64,000 bases of DNA from Ectocarpus siliculosus (taxonomy: Eukaryota > Sar > Phaeophyceae > Ectocarpales > Ectocarpaceae): positions 585,862-649,861 of the forward strand of contig FN649734.1 in NCBI GenBank assembly GCA_000310025.1. The letters are read 5' to 3'. The position numbers and the translations under genes were made by a program. The notes beneath the pieces are model-generated. The model made no database searches and had not been told where the DNA came from. It saw only the letters and a list, made by a program, of their open reading frames with translations. This document shows positions 1 to 13,200 of this stretch, one piece after another (position 1 is the stretch's first letter; the number at the start of each line of letters is the position of its first letter).

Positions 1-708
1 GACACGCAAGGGCGGTGCACATACAACGGTGTGTCGGGAAACGATTGCAAGCGCCTTGACTACATCCTGACAAGGCAGGCACATCACGGCCGAGTATCTA
101 ACGTGGTTGTCACCTCCCAGCCGGTTCGCCCAGTCAAAGCAGACTCAGACCACAACATGGTAGTAGCCACCGTCAACCTCGGTGGCAGGCTTGCCCACAA
201 CCGTGCAGTCCGGACTAAACCGAAACAGCAGCAATTCAACCGACGGAAATTGCAGTTCGAAGGAGCACGAGGTGCGGTGACTAATCGGTTCCTCCTCAAC
301 CTCGACACACGACTGGACGAACGAACAACCACCGCCGCGGAATTGGCGACCGACTTTACCAATGCTCTCCTCGAAGCAGCGCGGACGACCCTAGGGGAGG
401 AACCGCGGAGACGCCGCACGCAGGGGTGGTGTGAGACCCCAGAGACGAGAGCAGTGCTGGAGGAGGCCCTTACCACACGGCGGGAAGCGCGCCGGGCGAT
501 GAGGATCAACTGGAGCTCAGCAACGTGGAGAACTCTCAAAGCAGCGTGTAAGGGAGTGGCTACAGCAGTCGAAACGGGCATTTATGCCCACCTGGACGGA
601 TATGTGACTGAATTCGAAGCAATCTACAAAGATCGCGACATTGGAGGACTGTACGAACACCTCAAGAGATCAGTGGGCCTCAGCGGGAGACAAGCGGGGG
701 GACAGTAG
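1..708 (+). pseudogene. LINE ORF, endonuclease C-terminus and linker, ends at in-frame TAG
   Basis: This is the upstream part of the LINE polyprotein. The frame enters from the left edge and carries RLDYIL (about 52-69) and SDHN (145-156), the closing catalytic histidine motif of the endonuclease/exonuclease/phosphatase fold. A basic linker follows. The TAG at 706-708 interrupts the frame, but reading resumes in the same frame ([10 protein letters not shown]) straight into the reverse transcriptase ORF, so a single base change separates the two parts. Either this copy is a recent, nearly intact dead element, or the TAG is read through. The first is more likely. Confidence 0.75.
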
Positions 709-729
709 TTCGTCGCGGATGAGAACGGC

Positions 730-2769
730 GTGTTGCTCCGGAACAGGGACGACATCCTCCAACGGTGGGCGAGATTCTTCAGCACCCTACTCAACACCAA
801 ATCTCCCACCCTGAACCCAGACATCATCGAACGAGTGACGCAGCGGCCAGCGACACGTGACAGTCAACGGTTGGGAGAGGTGCCAGACCTCGAGGAGGTG
901 GCACGGGCAGCGAAAGGCCTCAAGAACTGGAAGGCACCCGGCCATGACTCCCTCCCTGCCGAATTGCCCAAGATCGATGACGACGAACCCGTTGTCCTGA
1001 GACACCTCCATACCATCCTCGTCAAGGTGTGGAACGGAGGAGATATCCCCCAAGAGTGGAAGGACGCAACCATCAAGGTGCTGTACAAGAAGGGTGACCG
1101 GTCCAACTGTAACAACTACAGGGGGATTTCGCTACTATCTCACGTAGGCAAGGTCCCCATCAAGATCATCACCAACCGTCTAAGCGCCTTCTGCGAAGCC
1201 AATAACATCCTCCCGGAGGAACAGTGCGGATTTCGACCCGGGCGATCCACCGTCGACATGCTGTTTGTCGTGCGCCGCCTCCACGAGCTGGGGCAGAGAA
1301 AGAAAATACCGCTCTACATGTGCTTCGTCGACTTGAAGAAGGCGTATGATTCGGTGGACCGAGAGATGCTATGGAAGGTGCTGGCCAGGGCCGGGATTCC
1401 CGCGAAGCTAATCAAAGTCATCCGCCAATTCCACGATGGAATGCGGGCCCGGGTGCGCATGGACGACGGAGAACTATCGGACTGGTTCTTCGTCACACAG
1501 GGCGTGCGACAAGGATGTGTGCAATCCCCACTGCTGTTCAACATCTTCTTCGCCGAGGTCCTCGAGGTCGTCGTTATCCGATTCAGCGAGGATGATGTTG
1601 TTCTGCGGAATCTGGTGTGCTTGGACGAGGGGAAGACGGAAGCGGGGGGGGGGGAGGAGACACCCCTTGACCGAGTACGGAGGGCAGTATGGGGGATGCT
1701 GTATGCCGATGATGCCGGCGTCGTATCGAGGTCTGCAGAAGGACTGGCGAGAATGATGACCATCATCGTTGAGATGTTCGGAGAGTTCGGGCTAACGGTG
1801 TCGGAGAAGAAGACGGAGACGCTCCTGATGCGCGCGAAGGACAAGCCGACTGCAACATCACAGCCCCCCCCGCCTCCTCCTCCACTGACTATCGAAGCCG
1901 CGGGACAGAAATACGCCCAGACGACCGAGTTCCGGTACCTCGGTGGCCTCGTCAACGAACATGGCGACCTCACCCGGGAGATCAGCTACAGGAGCAGAGG
2001 AGCGTGGGCGTGCCTCAGGCGATATGGCCAGGAGCTCTTCGACAGACCGAAAGCGCCATTCCGACTCAAGATCCGCCTCCTCCAGGCGGAGGCGATGGAG
2101 GCACTGCTGTACGGCTGCATGACATGGTCACCACTCAGCGGCCACTATCAGACGCTGCGGTCGACACACCACCGACTGCTCCTTCGAGTTATCGGGTACA
2201 AGCGCAAGAAAGACACCTACCGGCAGCTCTCGTACGCCCAGACGCTGAAGAGGGTCGAATGCCAGAGCGTTGAAGCCACGATCCGACAACGACGCCTACT
2301 GTTCGCGGGAGCACTGGCAAGGCAGCCGGACGGGCGACTCCCGAAACGACTGATGCTCGGCGAGCTGGCGGGGGGGGAGAAGCCACGTAGGGGGGGACAG
2401 GAACAGAACTGGCCGAAGTGCGTGCTCGACGACCTGAAGGCATTCGGGGCCGACCACGGATCTACGAAAACCGACCCAAGTTGTCTCGGAATTCCCGTAC
2501 CGAAAGACACGGCACCGAAGTTAAGGTGGACGGAAGCCGCGAAGGTGGAGGGGGGGGTACCCTGGCATGCGGCGGTGCTGCAGGGAGCTGAGAGGTTCAT
2601 GACCTCCTGGCACGAGAAGGAAGAAGAGGCCAGCCGACAACGAGCGCTCAAACGAAACCACAAACCAACAGCCAATGGGGCGGGAGGGGGGCAGGAGACG
2701 GACGAGACGGCGAGGGAAGAAAGCAAACGAGAAGAGACGGACCGAGTGGCACGACACGTGCCGGATTGA
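730..2769 (+). CDS. LINE reverse transcriptase
   Basis: A 679-residue frame that copies element RNA into DNA at the target site. Family motifs appear in order: [14 protein letters not shown], a YRGISLL block, [13 protein letters not shown], motif [13 protein letters not shown] (aspartate at 1330-1332), motif [14 protein letters not shown], and motif C YADD at 1702-1713. The C-terminal part has the usual thumb-like region ([28 protein letters not shown]). The true start is upstream, because the frame is continuous with the endonuclease apart from the TAG at 706. The reading frame crosses long G and C runs (for example 1646-1655 and 1864-1871) without a shift. All catalytic aspartates are present, so the domain itself looks intact. 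The element's mobility is doubtful because of the stop. Confidence 0.9.
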   Translation: MLLRNRDDILQRWARFFSTLLNTKSPTLNPDIIERVTQRPATRDSQRLGEVPDLEEVARAAKGLKNWKAPGHDSLPAELPKIDDDEPVVLRHLHTILVKVWNGGDIPQEWKDATIKVLYKKGDRSNCNNYRGISLLSHVGKVPIKIITNRLSAFCEANNILPEEQCGFRPGRSTVDMLFVVRRLHELGQRKKIPLYMCFVDLKKAYDSVDREMLWKVLARAGIPAKLIKVIRQFHDGMRARVRMDDGELSDWFFVTQGVRQGCVQSPLLFNIFFAEVLEVVVIRFSEDDVVLRNLVCLDEGKTEAGGGEETPLDRVRRAVWGMLYADDAGVVSRSAEGLARMMTIIVEMFGEFGLTVSEKKTETLLMRAKDKPTATSQPPPPPPPLTIEAAGQKYAQTTEFRYLGGLVNEHGDLTREISYRSRGAWACLRRYGQELFDRPKAPFRLKIRLLQAEAMEALLYGCMTWSPLSGHYQTLRSTHHRLLLRVIGYKRKKDTYRQLSYAQTLKRVECQSVEATIRQRRLLFAGALARQPDGRLPKRLMLGELAGGEKPRRGGQEQNWPKCVLDDLKAFGADHGSTKTDPSCLGIPVPKDTAPKLRWTEAAKVEGGVPWHAAVLQGAERFMTSWHEKEEEASRQRALKRNHKPTANGAGGGQETDETAREESKREETDRVARHVPD

Positions 2770-3352
2770 ATTTCTTTTCGCCAATTCCCCCCCCCCCCAA
2801 CGCTGCACCATTGCACCAACCCCCCAGTAGTAGTGATTTCGTACCATTACAATGTATCGCTGGTTGGTGGCCATGTTTGCGTGTTTGCTTGTTCGTTAGT
2901 GGTCTCTGCACCGTGTGCCTTGTTCTGCCTCATACTTCCTGTTATTTTCGGCCTGGTCCCTCTTTGTCTTCGCCCTTTTTTCATTTTTCATTTTATTTTC
3001 ATTTATTTTCTCTTCTTCTTCCGTTTTCCATTTTTATTTTTTCTCCTTTTTTCTCTTTTTTCTCTTTTTTCTCTTTTTTTCTGTGCCAGATGGCCTTGTC
3101 TCTGCTTGCGTTGTGAAGTACCAAGATTGAACCAAGGGGGTGTACCTCTTTCTCTCCGGCCCATGATAGATAGTGACTGCTAATCTCAGTTGATACCTCG
3201 CATAGCGCGAAGAGGGAGTGGAGGATCCCAGAATATCTGTCGTTGATTTCTATTGACTTGCGGACCCCTCGGGGCCAGTTTATTTGAGTGTACCTTTTAG
3301 GGTAAGTTAACCTGTGACCGCGGGAATCGACCGCGTCGAGTGTTGGATCAGT

Positions 3353-3407
3353 ACGGACATACGAAGGTACTGGGTAGAGAGAGATGGGAACGGTTTTTAA
3401 TGTGAAG

Positions 3408-3444
<37 letters not shown>

Positions 3445-4062
3445 CTACCGCAACGACCTAACTGGATGGGATACTTCCTGCCACGGCGAACCATAGTACA
3501 GAGCGATGCAAGCATCCGTTCGTGTGTCGCGCGGCTGTCACGTGTGTCGACGACAGGTACACGTAGAGCTCTCGCCATGTTGTCGTTACCGCGCAGGAGG
3601 ACCCCTCGGAGATCTTCCACATGGTGCTACAACGACAGCAGTACTAGTCTACTGTACATATATGTCGTAGGAGAGTGGAGTTGTGCAGTCACGGCATCTT
3701 CCATGCACTCTCCTACCGGTGCTTGCGTCGATTGGAGTCTTGTAGGCCGAAATACAAGAGTGGGTTGGGTTCCCGGGTTGTGGAAGCAAACCTGCCTGCA
3801 ACAACAGAGAAGGCAGTGTTCTATTTACTAGAGTATCCCGCTCAACTTTTTTTTTTTGCGACATGTGGTTGCATATTTCTTTGCCACTGCCGAAAAAGAC
3901 CGCTGGATCTTTACGCAGTTCACCTTTCGCATTTATCATGTTACACCGAACGACGCAGGACGGGTCGACCTTCATCATTGTTGTTGTTGTTGTTGTTGTC
4001 GTCTTCACATGAAAAACCGTTCCGATCTCTCTCTACCCAGGACCTTCATATGTCCGTACTTG
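3353..4062. repeat. Inverted repeat with (CAA)n/(TTG)n inner ends
   Basis: A block at 3353-3444 (GTACGGACATACGAAGGTAC onward, through a GGTAGAGAGAGATGGGAACGG-like stretch, into (CAA)n) recurs as its reverse complement at about 3975-4062, with a few mismatches. About 530 bp of unrelated sequence lies between. Two explanations fit: two LINE 3' ends inserted in opposite orientation, or a foldback element. The abrupt loss of similarity outside the arms favours 5'-truncated LINE insertions. Confidence 0.8.
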
Positions 4063-6619
4063 TGGATTACCTGTTGGAAATTGTGGGAATCCCTTCATTC
4101 CGAGAGAGCCACAGGTCGGCATCCGGCCTTTTCTTTTTTTGTATGCACTTTTCTTATATGCACTTTTCTTCCTGTGAAGTTTTGACGTTGCGCTTGCCAT
4201 CGTCGCTGAAGTGTTTGTGGCTTCAAACCTTCTCAGCCGGCCTTCAAACTTCTTGCTTGTGATAAGTCTCCGTGGTAACTTCTCCGCGCATGAGTCATGT
4301 GCAGTATTGACCTGCGCTTTGACTTTCACGATGGGTATTTTACCTCTCTCTTTGTCTTGCATTGGTGAGTACTTGCGTTATACGGAAGGATCGTTCCACG
4401 ACGCAAACGTCGACGTCTCCGTTTTTGTTTTTGTTCCCTCCGCACTCCTTCCTTGCGGCGGTTTTCACACCGACTTCGAACGTGGGGTGCAATTTACTCT
4501 CTTCGTACCTTCCTCGTCGGCCTTCTCCATCGTTATGTACAAATGTATACCTCGATTTTTCGGCTTTTCGATTCCGATAGAGACAAGACTACGGACTGAC
4601 ATTTCCCTTTCGCCCCCGACGGGACCGCGCGCTCGTCGAGTGCCGAAATTCTTCTCCACTTCCTTGCCTCTCCCGACACCGTCCCTTCTTCCCCGCCCCA
4701 ACAAATCTTCTCCCCTTCTTCTTCTTCTTTCCTTCCTCCCGGACACTCACCACCATCCGTTTCGTATTCGTGATGTCATCGGTTGATTTTCGGGCGTTTC
4801 GGGCGCGAAACGCCTGGATGTTGGCCCCCAGCCCCATTGGGGGGCGGGGGGCCACTCCTTAACCCTAGTTAATAGATATTTAAAGGTTGAATACCAGCTT
4901 GCCTGAGGGGCTTGCGTGACGAATGTTTCATACAGTAGTGCCGTTCCTGGGCCGCCGAGTTTGTGCGATTACGCGGTTGGTCATGTATATCGTGCAGATG
5001 ATATGCCATCGGTATGTGCCGGGGCGAAACACATCAATCGTGTTTTGGTGGCCTAGTTTGGGGGGGCTTATCTCAACAGCACTACCCACATTTACCACAG
5101 AGTCGGCATTCGTGCGATGTACGAACGAAATATTGTAATGCCAATTTTTCCGCTATTCGCGTGGACGAAACGCACCAACTCGGTTTCGTCTTGTTCTGTT
5201 GCTTGGTGTGCGCTTGCACACTCGCAGATGGCGATTGAATCGTGTCACGCCTGGGCAGGGCTGCAGGACGCGGGCGGACCGGTGCGTGGGGATCGCGGCC
5301 GGCAACGCCTGGCAGCCAGGTGTTTCCTTTCAGAAGCCATGACGGCGGATATGTCCGCCGGGTGCCCCACGCCGCGACCACGCCGCGACCGTCTTCATGG
5401 GAGCCAGGGCTTACGCCCGCTCGGGGAGCAGCAAGGCGCCCGTGCCGTGCACGGTCTTCTCCGCGGACCGCAGACCGCGGCCCAGGGGCGGCGGTGGAAT
5501 AAAAAAGATGTTATTGAAGGGGTCGCCGAGAGCTGAGTGAATTGAAACACACCGCCGAATGAGGGCGGCCCGACGGCATTCCAATATGGGCTGCAGCGAG
5601 ATTTAAGGCACAAGCGAACTCAGACCTGATGGACGACCTCATCGGGTCCTCAATCGCGGAGCGGGGCAGCTGGTCGATGCGGCGGCGGTGTGCAGGAAGC
5701 CACCCGTATCACCGCCGGTTGCCGATTATTCCTGCCGTCGTCACGCCGGAGTGGTCGGGGTTCTCCTCGTACATCGCATCAGGCGATCCAAGAATCGGGA
5801 TGAGGTTAACGACCCATGATCGGGATACAGAGCAGACGGCGGAGCAGTTGCTCTGGTGGTGGCGTCGTTGCCATGTTGTGCAACGTTGCCCGACGACGCG
5901 CCGTTAACATCCTGTCTTAATTAAAGGTTGTGCAGTGCAAGTTCTGAAGTATGACCAAGCCCGCGGAGCTTCGAGGAAAATAGTTACGAAATAGGGGTGA
6001 ATCCCAGGAACTAACGTGCGCTGCACTATTTAGGTAAGGATTTGGGAATTTGCTGTATATGGCTGTTGGGGGCAACACATTGGAACGAGTATCCCGAAGA
6101 GCGGGAAGATGAAGTCAGAGGAATGTGTAGGAGTCGCCCACAGTAGAGGACTCGCAAGGGGTGTTCCGTTCGGTACGACATAGCGAGTCGGGAGGTAATC
6201 GGGGGAAAGCACTGTGTGCGGTAGGTAGGCAGTAACAGGAGCTAATCCCACTGCACGAGTAGTGTCATGATGACCTCGATGTTGGCGAAGAAAATGGTAG
6301 GGTACCATTTTAGGGACTTGGTCATCTGAGACTACTGTGTGCAGTAAGATTGGTTCCCTCCACCGCAGGAGAGAGCACCCTCAGTTGGTGTTTGGAGGGA
6401 AGAGAGAGACAGTCTTTATTGGGAGAGAGGCAGAGGCACGATAGAAAGGCCGCAGAAACGTGTCTGCGGGAAACGTGCTCTCTGCCAGTTTGGTATCTCT
6501 CTCTTCCCTCGGGCGGTAGAAAATATTAATAAATGCAATTCGAAAGAAAACAATAAACAAGTTTCACGCGATGAAAGTGGTGTGTTGTCTTGCGAATGTG
6601 CCATGAAGTGAGTGTCCCT

Positions 6620-7539
6620 CTAGATGATGCACTGTTTTAGCGTCGGAATGGGCATTGTGACCTGTTGGTGGTGGTTCTCCTGTGTCTGTATGTTGGCGCG
6701 GACGAAGTTGGTCGTACAGCAGTCCTGGGAAAGAACGTTCTTCTTCCTGAAGATGCCTTCCCGGGGTTGTTCCGGAAGCTCTCTTGGATCGTGTGTTGGT
6801 GGTGAAATGTTAGGTGTGATGAAATTATGTAGGCTGGATGCAAACCGAGCACATGTTGCGTTCTCTGCATCATTTTCATATGAACAATGGCGGCAGGTGG
6901 AAGAATCGTAGCACTGGTTGTAATTGCGTAGATCTGGCGGATTCGGAACCCTCAATAGGCTTGAGCGGCGTGGTTTCGAAGGTGGCCGGACGTCTCTAGT
7001 TCCCGTGACTTCGATCTGTGGATTGGGAGAATGTTGTTTTCTCTTGAATGGTCTGCTTCGACAGATGTACGAAGTATGTACAATAGTACGATCTGAACAT
7101 CGACCACGGGTCATGCTGATAAACCTGGGTTTTCAAAGAGTATCTCCAGTTCAGAATGGGACGGAAAATCCATATTTAGAAGGGATCCTGGCTTGTTTTC
7201 TGAGAAATTAGACATCAAGATTTTTCCATCTACCGTCGTCCCTATCGCAACAAGTTTTAGCAAAGTGCCCCAGTCAGAGGGTGGGTTGCATACGAAAGCG
7301 GGTACATGGACGGCGCGGCTACACTCATGCATACACACCATACATGGTTTAGAGAGTTTCGAAACTTCCGGGCAACATACGGCCATCAAGGGACTCTTGT
7401 GATCCCCGACTCTATTATTTGCATTTACGTGAAAGAGCGTTTGTTTGCTGTTGTTCGATATGTGGTCGTTGATCCTGGCGAACATCATGGATGTCGGTGC
7501 CACAACAGTAGTTTGTAGGTCGTTCGTACCGGTGGTCAA
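6620..7539 (-). other. Two touching minus-strand ORFs, unrecognised
   Basis: An ORF of 142 codons (7539 down to 7111) ends in TGA, which overlaps the ATG of a second ORF of 164 codons (7114 down to 6620) in an ATGA arrangement. Together they leave about 920 nt open except for one frame change. I recognise no domain. The second ORF has a cysteine cluster (STCRHCSYENDAENATC) at about residues 70-86. The simplest reading is the remains of one longer coding segment, perhaps of a transposable element, with a frameshift at 7112. Chance ORFs remain possible. Confidence 0.3.
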
Positions 7540-9683
7540 TGATCCGGCTCGACCAGTTGTGTATTCGTTTTTTCGCGGTACCGGTAGTGTGATATTGGTT
7601 CTTAGGGCTTCACCTTTTTCCGCTTGCGGTTTTCTCCTTAGTTCAGATCGTTCCGTTTTGTCGCGAAACGTGGGACGTGTTTCATCTGTTTTTTGTGATA
7701 ATTTTTATTGTTCAGAGCAAACCTGCCAACAAGCCTTGCACAGTGCTCTGCACCAGAAAAGGCTCGGAGGATAAGCTGCGAGGAACAAACCAGAACCCTT
7801 CGGATTCAAGTCGGTACACACAACGTTGTGTTCAAAAACACTTCATCTTTTCCCTGGTGTGCATTGGCCATGAAAGGGGTTTGAGAGCAGGAGCGCAAGC
7901 ATGAGCATGCCCACCTTCCGCGACTTAAACGAAGGCCATGCCACATTTTTTCTACAGTATATCCACGGGGAGGGCAGATAGCGAGATATGCCCAAGATTA
8001 TTGCTTCCGGAAGACAGCGTGTATTTTCCCATGCTAGTCATTGGACGCTGGCGAGGCCGAATCGAAAAATGCGCCCGTTGGAACGACAGGCCCACGAAAA
8101 CAAATAGAATATGATCCCAGCAGACGTGACGTTTCTTTTGCAGGCTGCGCCAGATTCTCGAGCCCGAAATTTCTGAGCGTAAGGGTCACCTGGAAACAAA
8201 ACTGCTGTGTGCCAAGGGCAAAAAATACACAACAACAAAATAGAGCCTTTTCGGTGCCAGGCGGCAGGGCGTTATTCTGGCTAAATGGTATTATTCCCGG
8301 AGAGCTTCGAAAGGAGTGTATGCACTGTAAGTTTATCTTGTCCTGACAAGAAAAGCTGATCGTTTGCTTGCAACGTTTGATGGCGTGGAATGGATCATGC
8401 TAAACATCCAAACCTGCGCTCTCCTGCTCCGTGTGTTCTGAAATATTCCGTTAGCTCCCCGTGGCAGAAATAATGGGTTTTGGCCAACCTCGATCCCCTA
8501 TCGAGGCTGTGGCAGGCAACACAACCACACTCAAAAACTGCCAGACAGGACAAATCTAGCTCCGGGAAACAACCTGGCTGGCCCAAGCCGACAACCAGTT
8601 CATCGTGATAGCCGCGAGCCATGCAACATGTGCCGGGCGTCGTAGGCGTGTTGGCGCCCCTGAATGTTGAGTGGGTTGGCGTTCAGGTTGTGCAACGCCC
8701 ACCTTCCAGGAGTAGAACATGTCGCTACTCGCACAGAAATGTTGATCGGGTGGAAAGTCAAGTCTGCGGCGCGGGACAGGTTTCAATATTTCAGAACATA
8801 TCCCAATAAGGTAAACCATGGGATTGCCCTTCACGCTGATCCCGACATGCCCTACAAGGCTTTTCACGTGCCACCTCTTCCCATTGAACCAGCCTCCTTA
8901 TCACAGATACGCTTATCGTGAACATCGGGCAAATCGAAAAACAGAACGGAACACAATTTTCCCGATCGACCCCGCGGAAGTTTGCTTCTGAAAACACTCC
9001 ACTCTGTCGTGATATTTTTTGAACCTCACTCCTGGAGCACAATCTCCCTTCTCCGACTCTCTCCAAGTATATCCTAGTATCGCAAACATGGTTAGGAAAT
9101 AGATCAACGGTGCCACCGTTTGGGTTTGGTCGACGCGGGTACAAGCGGAGGATCAAGGGGTGGCGCTCACAGTCCACTCTGGTAGCCGCTTTCCCGAACG
9201 TCATCGCCATACGGGACACGTAGCATCTGCAAGCGTTCAGAATTGTGTCAGACAAGTCGGGTAAAGTGTTGGTGAGGCTTTCGGGGCGGGGCCATCGTGC
9301 AAAGTTTGCCAAAAAAGTGCTGGAAGAAGTGGTCACATCTGCACTTCGGTTTCTTTCCTGCTTTTGTCACGCCTGTTCACGATTCGGCGCATCTTCCACG
9401 CTCAGTCAATCTCGACTTACACATGAGCGGATAGGACAATGCCTAAATGAAAGTTGGTGCTGTGGTAGGAACCCTCTTTACAAGCGCCTGATCATTTTGC
9501 CGGGGGTATCCTTTCTACACGCCATATATCACCTAAACCTGTAGCATGTCTATATTTGGTGCGCTCTCTACTGTTTGACACAATCTGGTAGAAATGAGGC
9601 ATGTTTTGCCTTCGGAACGCGTCGCCCGCTTTCTAGGCGAAACTCCCAAGAATGTTAGCCAATGAATCAAGCCTGGAGTATAC

Positions 9684-9749
9684 ATGATCGTACGGTCGTC
9701 TCTCTATGATCGTACGGTCGTCTCTCTATGATCGTATGGTCGTCTCTCT
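9684..9749. repeat. Three tandem copies of a 22-bp unit
   Basis: The unit begins ATGATCGTACGGTCGTCTCT and is repeated three times head to tail. The third copy has one base change (TACGG to TATGG). Each unit contains the palindromic core CGTACG. No coding role is visible. Confidence 0.95.
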
Positions 9750-10124
9750 GTGAGCAGTATACCTGCTCGTAGACATCCTCCATGAGGACCAGATCTGGAG
9801 GTGGCCAATACGATCGCGGCGTCCATCGTTCGCAGCCTGGCTTGTCTCCGTCTTCCTTCATCTGTAGGTTCGGGTGCAGCGGGTGTGGCTGAACTGTCGG
9901 TTACAGTTGAATGCGGGACGGTTGCAGTCTCCTCTCCGCATGACCTATGATGTACTGTGTGCTTTATGCCACTGTTGTCGTATGAGGACCACGAGCTTTC
10001 TTCACTCTTCGCTCCTGGTGAAGAGCTGGTATAGGCACTTGGTACCAGGTGTAGGGTAGGTCTGAAAACTGCGCATGATGCAACATCATTCCTACCCGTA
10101 CGCTATCAGCGTCAGCGTCCGCTG

Positions 10125-10127
<3 letters not shown>

Positions 10128-10160
<33 letters not shown>
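10128..10160. repeat. (CA)n microsatellite
   Basis: About 17 uninterrupted CA dinucleotides, just downstream of the 3' end of the minus-strand oxidoreductase-like gene. Confidence 0.97.
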
Positions 10161-10162
<2 letters not shown>

Positions 10163-10260
10163 GAGGACGTTGCTGAGCCGGAAAACAATACGTTTATTAC
10201 GACATGCCTCCAGATTATGCACAACTCATTGTACAATAAAAGTATATCTAGCACAACTCC

Positions 10261-13200
10261 TTATACCATAAACGTACGACCAGCATTTTCATCACGTACA
10301 AAACTAGCGTCGGCTGGTACTCGCATCGGCTGGTACCCCAGTGATGCCGTCGCCAAAACATGTTCATTGTTGACTTTGTTAGCTCTTGGTGCAAACTGTT
10401 CCGAGAGCAAAAGCACCTGGTTGTTTCCTATCTCGTGGGTCTTTGGCTGCTGCTGCTGCTGCTGCTGCTGCTTCGTTGCCGTCGAGCTGCAAGATCCGAC
10501 AGCAGACGTGGACCTCATAGAGCCCGCGGTCAAAGCCCCGTGAGCCCTCATTCGATCCGCATCGTCCCGGCTGATTGGACCGTCCCGTACCGTTTCGTGA
10601 CTGACACCCTTTTGCCCACCCGGGGTGTCGCATATGGGTGCTACCATTTCGTCCCCTACATGAGGCGGTGCACCTACGCGTTCTTGTTCAGCCTTGGGGC
10701 AATGGTACGGAGGAGTGTTGGGCTCTCCGCCTTGGCAGGGCTGCGTCCCTTTCGACGCGATACCGCTGGGAAACTTGCAATCATTGTTTGGTTCTTGCGG
10801 AGAACGTGGACTGTCCCTGGTGTCCAGGTCGTTGTTCCCCGTGGTCGTGGGGGAATCGTGCTGAGACAGCGGCGCCCTGTGTTCAGATCGCATCTTACCG
10901 GGAGATGAGAGAGTTCGCGGCAGGTTTGCCCGCTGGTGACTCCTAGTCCCGAGCACCGCCGGTTCGACCGAAGGTAGCAACCTATCTCGGCATGCTTGGC
11001 GCGCCTGGACAGGTTCAAGACCCTGCCATCGTCAACGTTCAGGTTTTGGGGAGGGAAACCATCTCGGCGAGGTCATGTGTGGACCGGAGTTGATCATGGC
11101 GGGTACCAGGAAGGCAATGGATTTCGACGCCGAATGTGCAATGACCCTCGACCTACTCCACATACGAAGCCACGACCACCCAATCGTCTGGCGACATATT
11201 CACTTGGGCTATCATCATCGTGTCGCGACAAAAAGCAGCCATACAGTGGCGGTCTGTGTGCAACATGCGCCCACACACACCTGCTCGACGTAGAAAGATT
11301 CTATCGTTTCGATAATTTTCCCGATCGCCCGGGCGTCAGGTGTGAAGTGCCACGATGCCCTCTCGTGCACCGCCCGCCACGTTGCGATGTCACCACATCC
11401 CCAGTCGTCGGAATCCCCCTTCATAGCATCCCCGTCACATTGGTCCTTGATGCCGTTTGAGCGCTCTGCCTGTCCTACCCTAGACGTTGGGCCGGCTGCG
11501 GGCAGACCCTTATTACCCTGCCGTGCCCATCGTGTCAGACGGTGTGTGTTGGGCGGCGAAAATCGAGGGGAGCGGGATCGCCTCTCATGAACGAAAATAC
11601 AGCACAGGGGCGTCTGATGTTTGCGATGCTTGGCGTCGGGCCTGTCGTTAGGAGTCTCGGTTTCAGTCAACGTTTCAAAAGAACTTGTGGCTGATACTTC
11701 ATAACCTTAAGTCGGTCCGTTCTCGTGTCATCGCTGACACAACTTGGGCAGCGCATCCTACTCTTGCGGGCAGCTGCTCCCGGCACTAACACCAAATCAA
11801 ATGTTCAATACGGTGGCGTGACATCCCTAGCTGTACTATTGTGCTTCCGACTACCGATCCAGAAGCGTTCACAAATCTACGTCTGCCATCCACTCACCAT
11901 CGTTTCCATGACGTCAAGCCGAGCGATGTCCACCCTGGCCTGAATTAAGTTCTCCGTTCCCAAGACTCGCTTTAGGCTCCCCTCGCTGATGCCCGCCAGG
12001 TTGCTCATGACCAAAGCTGATGCCGTACCATTTTCTCCCTACGTATCCGTTTGCGTTTTATCATCTCATGTACTCCGGACGTAAGTGTGGACTAACCGGC
12101 CGGGGTGACACAGGTGGAAGATTACGCGCTGGTTAACTTTTATTGCGATTTACTGACGCGTTGATTGTCTTCCTTTTTGTGGTGGGAAGGACTGGGCCGT
12201 TTCTTCGCCTCTATGAACGTCGAGTCCCAGCCTTGTTGGGTCAAAGCGGGAATAGCGATTTGCTTTCCACGTTTGTGTCGGGATATTGTGAGAGAAACGG
12301 TAAGCTTGTGCTTGGTAATTCGTGTGAAAACGAGTTTTGACGCGACAATCGACGACAACCAATGGACAAGCAATGTTTTCACGACATGCGAAATGTTTCA
12401 GTGGAACGAAAACGGCAATATGGCCGAACTTCTAAGAATTCTCCCAGAACAACTCTAGTCAAACCTCCCGTCGTTTTCGTGGGCACAGCGGCAAACCGAA
12501 AAACGAAAGGGTCGGTCTTGAGGCCCTTTGACACTAGCCATAGCGCCCAATCTCTGCACGAAACAGCCACCAACACGAGACGTTACCCCATAAACGGTCT
12601 TGATATAGTTCAGTGTACAGGCGCAACACCGATAAACGGGACCCCATCCTATTCAGAGGCAATTCTACTATCATGGAACGCTATACTCACGAGCGTCGAG
12701 CCGACTTGTCTAGCGTGCTGGGGCCCAACGGCCACTATGACCAACCGCACCGCACGGACTAGCAGCGACACGTCTTCAAACACACCGACACCTAGCGCCT
12801 GGTAGAGGAATAGCGCACGATTGGACAGCCGGTTGAAGCGGGTCGTGTGTTGCAATGAAACCGTTCCTTTGGAACCGGCTCCGAAGCCTCTCGCGGATAA
12901 AAAATGGTGAAGCCGAGTGAAACCGGTCCCAGGTTGACACAAAAAGGTCCATCGAGTTGCGCCGGAGACCGTACGTAGAAACATGTTTCCCACAGCTGTG
13001 CGGCATTCCTCCCCATTTTAGAGTCGTATCTACGTGATTTTCAATGGGGGCAAGGGTGGTTCTCTATCCCAGAAAATTCCGCTCCATCTGGTATAACAAT
13101 CTTTTGAGCAGTAGCTTGCGACAACTTTCCATGGCGTGAATACATTTAAAAAAATACATAATTCTTGACTCATCATCGGGTATGGTCTTGCGCAAATCAC

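Larger units (their letters stand above)
1..3444 (+). mobile_element. LINE-type non-LTR retrotransposon, 5' end outside window
   Basis: One element can be followed from the left edge. It holds the end of an apurinic-type endonuclease, a full reverse transcriptase and a C-terminal domain, then a pyrimidine-rich 3' region (T/C tracts at about 2960-3080), and probably ends in a (CAA)n tail at 3409-3444. That the tail belongs to the element is inference. It rests on an oppositely oriented copy of the last ~65 bp plus the same microsatellite at 3975-4062, as expected for a second, heavily 5'-truncated insertion. No target-site duplication can be checked because the 5' end is missing. The order endonuclease then reverse transcriptase in one frame, and the downstream RLPK motif, point to an RTE- or Jockey-like LINE rather than an LTR element. 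Confidence 0.85.
3445..10260. other. Long stretch without a supported gene
   Basis: No gene could be assembled here. It holds the right LINE-tail repeat (3975-4062), a GC-rich patch with short inverted repeats at about 5240-5500, two touching minus-strand ORFs at 6620-7539, a minus-strand 181-codon ORF at 8791-9336 without recognisable motifs, a three-copy 22-bp tandem repeat at 9684-9749, and a (CA)n run at 10128-10160. Confidence 0.5.

Noticed and set aside
1314..2911. Several long minus-strand ORFs of up to 219 codons
   Set aside because: They are antisense shadows of the LINE reverse transcriptase, whose motifs are on the plus strand.
3409..4000. CRISPR-like array from regularly repeated short units
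   Set aside because: The repeats are simple (CAA)n/(TTG)n microsatellites without spacers, in a eukaryotic context.
8791..9336. 181-codon minus-strand ORF
   Set aside because: Composition is only weakly protein-like and no domain or splice structure supports it.
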